A DNA stretch of 64,000 nucleotides from Roridomyces roridus (Eukaryota; Basidiomycota; Agaricomycetes; Agaricales; Mycenaceae). Below the pieces are notes generated by a model that worked only from the letters and a program-made list of their open reading frames with translations, ran no database searches and was not told where the DNA came from. Shown in pieces: positions 55,952 through 64,000 of the stretch (positions within the stretch are counted from its first letter, which is position 1; each line of letters begins with the position of its first letter). Position numbers and translations under genes: made by a program. The DNA is taken from contig JARKIF010000078.1 of assembly GCA_029378245.1 (NCBI GenBank), forward strand, positions 1 through 64,000, read 5' to 3'.

Positions 55952-55976
55952 TTAATATTCGTGTTACAAAATTGTA

Positions 55977-57610
55977 TTAGCCTTCGTCTGTTTCTTCTTC
56001 GAGCGTCAGTCGTTGTATACAGAGCTGCGCTACGGCCTCTCCATCGAGCGGAATCTCGTTCCCTGGTAAAAAAGAACATCAGTTTTTGATGGCATGGTTT
56101 GATGCACGAACCTTGGAAGCCTTCTGGGTACGCTGGAAGTGGCAGATCGGGGCTGGTAAATGACCTGGTCGACGAATCAATTGTAATTTCAATGGAGACC
56201 ATTTGGAGCAGTACTTGGAAGCCCAAAAGCCATAATGTGTCATGCCCAGAGCGCGCGTCGTATACTCGTAGTCGTGGGCAAAGCCGCCTGGGTAGAAAAA
56301 CTCGATGACAGTCGAGCGACCATTGGGTTTCATCCATAGTAGGTTCGAGAGGCCGTTTCCGTGCACGCCCAACAAAATCTATCCGAAAGTAAGAGAAGTG
56401 TGCAAGAAAACAGAGCAAGAAACCTACGGTAGTCCGTGCAGACAGTCGCAGCTGCTCCAGTCGGGACATTTTTTCAGGCAGGACGACGTTAACCTCCCAT
56501 CCGTATGCCGCCTCGAGTTTGCGCAGCTCGCGAACGAGTCTCTCGTGATCCGCCTGTATGAGCATGCGCCGGCCCCACTCCTGGCGTGAAATGTACGTGA
56601 TCACAGGCGGGCCCACTGTGCCCGCTCCCTCTTCTGGGTCCAGCCCAGCGAACCGCACGACGTTGTTCCGGATGGTCATCCACCAGTGTGGGCTTCCGGG
56701 GAGGCCGAATGCGGCGGCTGCGGTGCGTTGGTAGCGCTGGTAATTGAGTGAGAGCATTGCTGCTGAGCGATCAGCCAGCACAACGCGCTCAAATACAAAG
56801 GGTTTGCCCATCTTGGCGCGGTCATCCCAGTCGTCGATGAATTCCATGGTGAGTTCTGGAAAGGATGATCGGACAACCCATTGGTTCATGAGCGCGTAGT
56901 CCCGCCAGCGGAATGCGTCGAGGCGGTTGAAGATCATCCGTCGAGGTGAGGGAAGGGTCGTATTGCCAGAGGCGGGAATGGAAGTGTCCAATGAGGAGTA
57001 TGTTCGCCAGAAGCCGAACAGCAGTTCTGCTACGCCGTGGTAATAATGTCTTACGTACTGAGGGGGATCGTTGACAAAGTACTGCAGCTGGAGTTAGCAC
57101 TAGGATGGATACTCTACAGAGGACGAACTGATACGCCATCCAAAATCTGAGCTCTTGAGCCAAACAAGGCCAAAGCCCCCGTGGTGTTGATGATTCGAAT
57201 ATCAGTGTCGTCGGGGAGTCGGGCACGCTCGGCCTCTTCGCCGACTTCGATTTCTATACCCTTGGAGTAGATGCTAGAAATGTTGGGCACGTTTTGCGGC
57301 TCGTTGGAGACGATAAAGACGACGCCCTTGTAGATATATAGCCAGTCGATGATGGACCAGCCTGAATGAAACAAATGAGCCCGCAGGAACGGTTCCACGA
57401 CTGACGCTGACCGGGAACATGGGCAATGATTTTCGTTTGGATATCGCCCGCGTTTAGCTGGGTATGATAGGGCTGGCGGACACGGACAGGTGGGGCAGGA
57501 AGTGCGAACAACTGTTGTGGGCCTGTACGTGAGGCAAAAATGAGGAATAGTCCGCAGAAGAGAATGCAAAGGAGCAATATTTCGCGTATGGTGGGAGGTG
57601 AGAACCTCAT
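55977..57610 (-). CDS. GT61-family glycosyltransferase, paralog 1
   Basis: Type II Golgi/ER membrane glycosyltransferase (GT61/DUF563, the group including xylosyl- and O-GlcNAc transferases). A short cytosolic start, MRFSPPTIRE, is followed by the anchor ILLLCILFCGLFLIF. Catalytic region: GWSIIDWLYIYKGVVFIVSN, YSSLDTSIPASGN, FERVVLADRSAAM, PVITYISRQEWGRRML, GWEVNVVLPEKMSRLEQLRL, and the GT61 hallmark LLGVHGNGLSNLLWMKP with TVIEFFYPGGFAHDYEYT. The last exon reads NEIPLDGEAVAQLCIQRLTL, stop 55977-55979. The start is the ATG at 57610, right before the anchor. It is paralogous to the gene at 59705, with matching intron positions in the parts compared. Donor and acceptor are unknown. Confidence 0.87.
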
Positions 57611-58070
57611 CCTTAGCGATAGCGAAAGGAAGTCGCATGTCGCATTACCAGATTGTGGAGACCGTCACCGACTTAACACCGATTTCTGAAGATAGTCCGC
57701 AGGCTGTCCTGATAGGTGGCTACGGTGTGTAATATATGAGCTCAGAGATGTAAAAGTGGAAGCCTGGAAGAGTCTGCCTGCGTCGTGTCAATGGGTATCA
57801 GAGTGAATCCAGCAGCAAGGCGCGGCGTCCATCTTTTTTCCTGCCTGTTGAACGTCGAAACTCGAACAGCTGCCAGCCAGGACTATTAGGGGTCGATGGA
57901 GTCACCGGCAGTAAGTGGAATTAAGGCGGTTAAGCCGATAGTCGTCTAAAGAGAGCCTGGGTCGCCCAAGAGGTGCAGACAGACGAGATGAATCAAGCCG
58001 GTACGTTGATTGCCTAGACGCGGTCGTGGGAAAATCAACCAAGACGCGTCTCTTCTAAACCTCAACGACG
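57611..58070. other. Divergent promoter region
   Basis: 460 bp between GT61 paralog 1 and the zinc-finger protein. No gene or repeat seen. A palindromic AGACGCGTCT, containing an ACGCGT box, lies about 28 bp before the ATG at 58071. Confidence 0.45.
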
Positions 58071-59650
58071 ATGCTACAGCTGCCGCCCGGCTCAATACTC
58101 ATCCACCCACCCTTCGATAATGTCGTTCTTGGCCCCGAGGGCATGACCTACGCCATTCTTGTCGAGCACCCAGACTGGTTTCTCGACGTCAAAGATTGGA
58201 TCACCCTCGACGACGACGACACTCAGCGCATTTCCTATCACCCAGCTCTCGTGCCCCCGGAAAGCGCCAGTGAAGTTCGTTGCCTTTTTTGCAGGCAGCT
58301 AGTTGCAAGCGCAAATTGGAAGATCCACGTCCGCGACGAGCATCGGGTTGTGCTCGATTTCAGCCAATCCAATTCAACAGCTTCATGTAGGTATAATGGT
58401 ACATTGTCTCTTCTCTTTTTCAACCCGCGACTTCTACAGCAATGCACGTGCCCCACGCGCCACCGATCCTTCCTCCACAATCAGAGGTCGAGTCCGTGAA
58501 GAAGAAGAAAAAGACGACGCTGGTGGAGTCGGACGTTGAGGGTGATGATACTGCGAAACCGGTGACGAAGAAGAAGAAATCAGCGCAGGTTACCTCGACG
58601 ACAAAGACGCCAAAGAGCACCAATGCCGCTCCCGAGCCAAAGAAAGCGCCCAAGAAACGCAAGAAGCAGCAGGATCAAGTTGAGAACGACGAGCCAGCTC
58701 CGACCAGGAAGAAGATGCTGAAGCGCAAGAGAGATGTCGATGCCTTCGCAGAGAGCACTCAGCAGCCCAAGAAGAGGAAGAATAAAACAGCTGCCGCTCC
58801 TCCGTCTTCCGATGCGCCGCTGTGCAGTAGCCAAACCCTTGCTCCATCGTCTGATGCCCCTACCCTCGTCGAGGACGACGAATCCTCAGAATCGGAAATA
58901 GAACTCGTCTGCGATCAAGGCCACAAGGATGCTGGCACTACTCCTACAGGTAATCTCAAACTTCTCTCCCGTCTGCCAAATCTATAACCTCGGTTGTGGC
59001 ACCCCCCAGCCGAGGACGACGAGTCGCCGCCGAACTCCGATGGGTCTGTGGTGGTCTTGGGTTGGGAGCATTTTTTGAAGGATATTCCGCAAGAGCCCCT
59101 CGATTTTCCCATGATTTCGGCGATACCGTTCCTCGACGATCCGGCCGCGTGGGCTGAGGCCAACTCTACTGCGCCAGTCCATCCGTACGATGACGATTGG
59201 TGTGTGACGATTGACGGTGTCAGGTTCACGTACGATGGGCAGTGCGCGGACCGGAATTTGTTGGTGGATGGGGCGTTTTTACCGGTGCCGACGACGGATG
59301 AACGCGAGCGGGTGAGAGTGGAGGAGCTGGCCTTCGAGGAGGAGAAGTTGCCTCGGGTGTTTTGGACAGGGAAACATCGCCAGGTTGAAGTCGAGGAGGA
59401 GGAGGAGGAAGAAGAAGAATTTCGTCTGCCCGCTCTTTACTTTCACGCTGACATGGACGTGGAATGGCCCGGGAATCCCAGACTTGCTCCTTTCATTTTG
59501 CCTGCTGCTTGGTACGTATGCCAGTTGCATCTCGGTGCTCGGACTGATATAGTTTTTGCCAGACCTACTCTCAATGCTGGATACTCGGAGACTGGAATAG
59601 ATGGATTTGCTTCTGCTGAGACTGCTGCTTTTATTCCCTTGTTGTGGTAG
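58071..59650 (+). CDS. Uncharacterised nuclear-type protein with one C2H2-like zinc finger
   Basis: N-terminal ordered domain MLQLPPGSILIHPPFDNVVL, HPDWFLDVKDWITLDDDD, then a single zinc-finger-like motif C-x2-C-x11-H-x4-H in RCLFCRQLVASANWKIHVRD. After an intron comes a long Lys-rich, low-complexity stretch with many potential nuclear signals (KKKKKTTLVE, APKKRKKQQ, KMLKRKRDV) and acidic patches (EDDESSESEIELV). The final exon is more ordered: SVVVLGWEHFLKDIPQEPLD, DDWCVTIDGVRFTYDGQCAD, an acidic run, and a C-terminus ending AETAAFIPLLW. Joins across the introns at about 58385 and 58950 keep the frame. Function unknown. It ends only 54 bp before the ATG of GT61 paralog 2, a very short gap. 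Confidence 0.6.
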
Positions 59651-59704
59651 AATACAGAAGAATTTGTGATTTGATCGCCGTACAGCCACGCCTGTCTTTC
59701 TTCA

Positions 59705-61521
59705 ATGAACATTGCACCGCCGACTCGACGAGAACTTGTCCTCGTCGCGGTCTTGTTCCTCTCAATCCTCTACTACAGCAACTTGCAGCTCAGAAATGCG
59801 TTGATCGTCACCCCCGTATCACCACCGGTTATACCCCATCGCCCCGCTCCAGTTGACTCGCTTGTCGAAAAGACTCCCCGGGTGTACGACACACGACTGT
59901 CCTGGGGAGATGATCCAGTCCCTGCTTCAAAAGTCCTGTCCCATGTTCCAGGCATGTCGCCTTTTCTTTCCGAAAGCTTGTGCTGACCGCGTCTGGCAGG
60001 ATGGTCAATAATTGACCGATTGTACCTCCTTGGAGGGGTCGTATACATCGTCTCAGATGATCCAGAATCACTTCCCGACACGTCCACCATGTATTCAAAA
60101 GGCATCCATATTCTGCCAGGCAAGGAACACGAAGACTCGCGACTGCCAGGGGACGAAGACATTCGGATAGTCAGCACTGCAGAAGCAAAGAAGCTCTTTG
60201 GGACCGGTGCCTCCGTCATTGATGGTGTTACGGTTCGTAAACCCAGCTGCCTGTGCTGCCAGTGGCTCTAACTGCCACACAGTATTTTGTCAACGACCAT
60301 CCCCAATTGTAAGTGCATTCTAACGCATGCTGATGCCTCTAATCGCCGTCCAGCATTCGCCACTACTACCACTGGTCGGGTACTGCTCTTTCTTCTGTCA
60401 TTGCGTCGACGTTAACTGTTGTGTAGCTGAATTGTATTTCGGTTTTTGGCGGACGTACTCTTCCCTCGATCCTTCCATTTCTACAGAAGGAAACACGACC
60501 CTCCCTCAACCCCGCCACATGTTCTTCAATAGATTAGACGCCTTCCGTTGGCGCGACCCAACCGACATGAATCAGCTCGTTCTTCGTTCCTCATTCCCAG
60601 ACGTGACCATGGAGTTCATCGATGACTGGGACGATCGTGCCAAAATGAACGTCCCCTTCGTCTTTGACCGTGTCGTGCTGGCCGACCGCTCGGCCGCCAT
60701 GATTTCCTACAACTACAAACGCTACCAGCGCACGGCTGCAGCCCCGTTCGCACTCCCGGGCAGCTTCAACTGGTGGATGACGATCCGCAACAGCGTCATC
60801 CAGATGGCAGGCATGGATATTGAGGATGGGAGTTCTACGAGCGACAAACCTGTCATCACATACGTCTCGCGGCAAGCATGGGGTCGTCGTACGCTCATCC
60901 CCGAACACCACGATCGACTGGTCAAGGAGCTGTATCGGCTTCGCGACACTTACGGCTGGGAGGTGAACGTCGTTCTCATGGAAAATTTCAGTCGAATGGA
61001 ACAAATTCGACTGTCTGTCCGGACTACTGTATGTTTCCCAGTTCCTTTACTGCACACTTCTCATAGTCTTGTATAGGTTCTCTTGGGTGTACACGGTATT
61101 TCCTGCACCCCGCATTCTTGGATAGGTACTAATTCATCGCAGGTAACGGATTAACAAACTTGTTGTGGATGCGCCCGACACCGCGAACGACTGTCATCGA
61201 AATCTTTTACCCCGAGGGTTTCGCACACGACTACGAGTACACCGCGCGGTCGTTAGGAATCACGCATTACGGATTCTGGGACTCAGCGTCAGTCGTCTCA
61301 CCTTTCTCACATTCCAGGAGATTAAACACCTTTCAGCTCTTTCACGAGTCCCAATACCCCCGTCAACTACTACCCTGACGAATTCCAAGGTTCGTTCGTG
61401 TCTTTATCCCCGAGATCATATTAACGATTCTTCGACAGGCGACAAAATTCCGATCGACGCCGAGGCTGTTGGAAGGCTAATTTACGATCGACTCACTCTT
61501 TCGTTGGAAGTCGACGATTAG
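59705..61521 (+). CDS. GT61-family glycosyltransferase, paralog 2
   Basis: Paralog of the gene at 55977-57610. N-terminus MNIAPPTRRELVLVAVLFLS with continuation ILYYSNLQL forms the signal anchor. Stem and catalytic domain: RLSWGDDPVPASKVLSHVPG, WSIIDRLYLLGGVVYIVSDD, FFNRLDAFRWRDPTDMNQLV, VTMEFIDDWDDRAKMNVPFV, FDRVVLADRSAAMISYNYKR, KPVITYVSRQAWGRRTLIP, GWEVNVVLMENFSRMEQIRL, VLLGVHGNGLTNLLWM and TVIEIFYPEGFAHDYEYTAR. The last exons give DKIPIDAEAVGRLIYDRLTL, stop 61519-61521. Intron positions correspond to those of paralog 1, including the intron splitting GVHG-NG. Acceptor and donor unknown. Confidence 0.87.
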
Positions 61522-61640
61522 ACGCGTCTGCATGGACTCGATACACTACACGGACTATGTAATGCACTGTAGGAACAGCTTAATGTAGATTGCATTAGAT
61601 TTTGGAGCCTCTGAACACGATCCATCCATCCATGACTATG

Positions 61641-63572
61641 CTAACGTGGACTAAACACAACAGCCATCGCCCCATTCACCACACCCTCCTTCAAGTTTAG
61701 CCACCGGCCCATCCGATGCTCTTGCCCAAGCCCAGCAACCAACAAGGCGCCTCCACTCTTGCGGGGAGAAGACTCCGCCTCATTCTCTGAACGCGTCCAA
61801 GCCGCGTCAGCGAGGAATTCTCGCGGCGGTGTGAGCAGCTGTAATGAGTTGACGACGCCAGGCGCGGAAACTGTTCCGACCAATGCGAAAGACTTGAGCT
61901 TTGGGTCGAGCTGCCATATTCGAATGGCGCCGTCCCATGAGCCAGAGGCGATGACATCCGAGTAACGGAGGCTTGCGACAGAGGTTATCCAGCGGGGTGT
62001 TTGGATAATGCCTTCTGTGGCAGAGACGGCTTCGTTCAGGCCGTGAGCGAGAGCCTGTGTGAATACGGGCTTCTTCTTTTGGGTTGACCAAAGGCAGAGA
62101 GAGCTGGGAGAATATGAGCACCACAGAAATCAAGAGAAGGTAGAAGACAAACCCGCTGTCGCCGCCACTAACAAAGTTGGTTTCGTCAATCATGGCGACG
62201 CATTCCATGCTCCCTTCAATGAACTTGGTCGTCTTTTCCCGCGCCTTGCCCTTTCCCCCTCCTTCCTCGTCCTCATCACCAATGTCCTCGTCTTCCCCAC
62301 GTAAACCGCCTTCTAAAACCTCCCTCACACGACTGCGGCCTCCGCCACGAAACACAAGCTGTGTCTCGTCCACAATCTTCCAATAACGGGCCGTCTTGTC
62401 GCGACCACCGACACTCACGCAGCTCTCTCCGCGTAACGCGTCGATAGCTCGCACGTGGTCTTGGTGCCCGAAGAGTGTCTCGACGTAGCCCATCACCCCA
62501 GGTGATAAATCGTACACCTTGAGCGTCCGGTCGTGTGAGCCCGTGTATAGCTGGTGGGTTCCTTTGCGGAACGCGACGGCCTGTTCACGTTCTTCAGCAT
62601 TAAGCATGGAAAAAATGGGGTCAACGCACCGAAACGAGGTCTTTATGGCCCACTTGGCCCACAAAGCTTTTTACCCATACGCCCTCTTCCGCGTCCCAAA
62701 CACCAACACGGCGATCTTGCCCAGCGCTTGCGAGGTACTTGCCATCCCAGCTCAAGGCAAGATCAAGAACAGCGTCCGTGTGGCCCTCCACCACAGGGTC
62801 TGCTGGGCCTTTGCCTTTTCCCTTTTTGGTAGAGCCTTTTATTGGGCGTACTTTGTGGAAGGTTTCCAGCTTTTTACCGGAAGTGAGGTCCCATTTTATT
62901 ATGGATCCCTCCTTGCCCGAAGTGAATAGATGCCGCCCCGACTCTGACGCAACGGCGGCGGTTACGGAGAAGCGGTGCCCTCGTGTGCGTAGAGTACCGC
63001 TTGGCGGTTTTGTAAAGTCGATCTAAATGTTGTGCGTTGGATGAAGGATTTATTTTTTGGTACTGAGAGAAACGCACGGTATCTGCAATGAACAGATGCA
63101 TCTTCCCCGAGTGCTCCATGACATCCTGCTTTAGACGCGCAGAAATGAGCTCTCGGTCGATCTCCGCCGCGTCGAATTCGCCCTCGGCTGAGTTGCATGA
63201 GAAAAATAAAAAGATTGCAGGAAGCAGCGCACCAAGCCCCTCCTTGACGCTATCCAAGTACAACTTGGCCAGTCGCAGTCGCTTCTCCGCGGGTGTCTCG
63301 TTCTCGTCCTCGCTTCCACTTGCACCAGGGTCGACGTCGACGTCCGCCGTGAGGTCGAGGTCATCTATATCCCCGCCCTCGTTGTCCGTGCGGTCCGAGT
63401 CGAGCTCTTCATCCGCTTGCCGTTTCTTGGTTTTCTTGGTCGGCGCTGGAGCAGTTTGCTTCTTGGAAGACCCATCTTTTCCGCGTGCAAACTTTTTGGA
63501 TGGGCCCGCTGGACCTGATTCAGAGCGTTTCCGCTTTCGAGGTTTGGATGAGGTGAAGAATGCGTCGGGCAT
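61641..63572 (-). CDS. RRP9: U3 snoRNP WD40 protein Rrp9 (U3-55K)
   Basis: Nucleolar WD40 protein that binds the U3 snoRNA and is needed for early 18S rRNA processing. It starts MPDAFFTSSKPRKRKRSESG at ATG 63572. The N-terminal third is basic/acidic (KKFARGKDGSSKK, DIDDLDLTADVDVD) and is followed by the family block ETPAEKRLRLAKLYLDSVKE and EIDRELISARLKQDVMEHSG. WD repeats follow: RHLFTSGKEGSIIKWDLTSG, LALSWDGKYLASAGQDRRVG, TGSHDRTLKVYDLSPG, VSVGGRDKTARYWKIVDETQ, NFVSGGDSGSLCLW, VIASGSWDGAIRIWQL. The end is MAVVFSPR, stop 61641-61643. An acidic insertion (EDEDIGDEDEEGGGKGK) splits two of the blades. Assignment is good from the N-terminal block and WD order. Confidence 0.88.
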
Positions 63573-63762
63573 TTGAAAATTGACGCAACGCAAATTTTTG
63601 GAAGAGGAAGGAGGTGTCTGATGGGAGCAGAGCCACCATCATTATCTATTGATTCTCTACCTCGTCGTTCTGAGGACGTTCATGGCGAGGCCGTATATAT
63701 TAGATAAACCAGCATGTTGCAGATATTTTACACCACCATTTAATTAAACAACATTCCTCTAC

Positions 63763-64000
63763 TCAGTCACTCTTCTTCGTAGGCGGCATGCTCATCCGCT
63801 TCCCCTGAGGCGGCGGCGGAGTGCCCATAGTGAAGCCCTGGCCAGGAAGCGGCGTGGGCGGGAACACTCCATACTGCGGAGTCCCTGGTGCACTCGGCGA
63901 GTCCCCATTGAATCTCGGAGACGAAATGCCCAGACCCGCGGCATTCGCATTCCCAATGCTCGCAGCGCGCCCACTGTTGTGACCCAAACCGCTACTCGAC
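63763..64000 (-). CDS. C-terminal end of an unidentified low-complexity protein (truncated by window)
   Basis: Only the last 78 codons are inside the window. They are Gly/Ser/Pro-rich (GLGISSPRFNGDSPSAPGTP, FPPTPLPGQGFTMGTPPPP) and end PPTKKSD, stop 63763-63765. The composition suggests a disordered tail of a regulatory or RNA-binding protein, but nothing can be identified from this piece. Confidence 0.5.
   Translation of the reverse strand, partial: SSSGLGHNSGRAASIGNANAAGLGISSPRFNGDSPSAPGTPQYGVFPPTPLPGQGFTMGTPPPPQGKRMSMPPTKKSD

Noticed and set aside
1..64000. CRISPR arrays, rRNA or prokaryotic phage signals
   Set aside because: None seen; gene structure is clearly that of a fungal nuclear genome.

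Overview
This window is nuclear DNA of a filamentous basidiomycete, most likely a wood- or litter-decay Agaricomycete. Nearly every gene is cut by many 45-60 nt GT-AG introns, genes are packed on both strands with short gaps, and the readable families are typical of mushrooms: large F-box families, GT61 glycosyltransferases, secreted GH35/GH79/GH20 enzymes and a membrane-anchored RHG-type phosphatase pair. All CDS spans below run from start codon to stop codon with introns included. Family names come from motifs read by eye; no database search was possible.

Layout. 1-2.8 kb: 3' part of a Prp24/SART3-like splicing factor (damaged by several apparent 1-nt deletions) and VPS25 (ESCRT-II). 3.1-12.4 kb: secreted GH35 beta-galactosidase, an Asi-like multi-pass RING ubiquitin ligase and a secreted GH79 glucuronidase-like enzyme. 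12.5-18.3 kb: a mitochondrial NAD+-type carrier, a single-pass cell-surface protein and a peroxin-8-like protein. 19-26.3 kb: two paralogous RHG-motif membrane phosphatase-like genes separated by gene debris and one small unknown gene. The second paralog carries a TA-flanked inverted-repeat transposon inserted exactly in its stop codon.

26.3-47.7 kb: Iwr1, a GC-rich repeat island, a classical F-box protein, then four members of one F-box subfamily (one on the minus strand, three in tandem on the plus strand at 40.3-47.7 kb). Between them lie a two-domain alpha/beta-barrel-like protein, a CDF metal transporter, the KEOPS subunit Cgi121, a UAA-family nucleotide-sugar transporter and a methyltransferase. 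The upstream regions of all four subfamily members contain ACGCGT (MluI cell-cycle box), and three share a longer conserved block.

47.9-64 kb: a nuclear-looking low-complexity protein with a tandem 3' duplication, ARPC5 (Arp2/3) sharing a minisatellite-bearing divergent promoter with a secreted repeat/His-rich protein, a membrane-anchored SET-domain protein, a GH20 hexosaminidase-like enzyme, two GT61 glycosyltransferase paralogs around a zinc-finger nuclear protein, RRP9/U3-55K, and the 3' end of one more gene.

There is no prokaryote-style operon logic. Housekeeping genes (splicing, ESCRT, RNA polymerase II import, KEOPS, Arp2/3, U3 snoRNP) are interleaved with secreted carbohydrate enzymes and fast-evolving families. 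The strongest observations are the transposon that rewrote a stop codon, the MCB-bearing promoters of the F-box subfamily, and the RHG phosphatase pair lacking a recognisable HD proton-donor motif.
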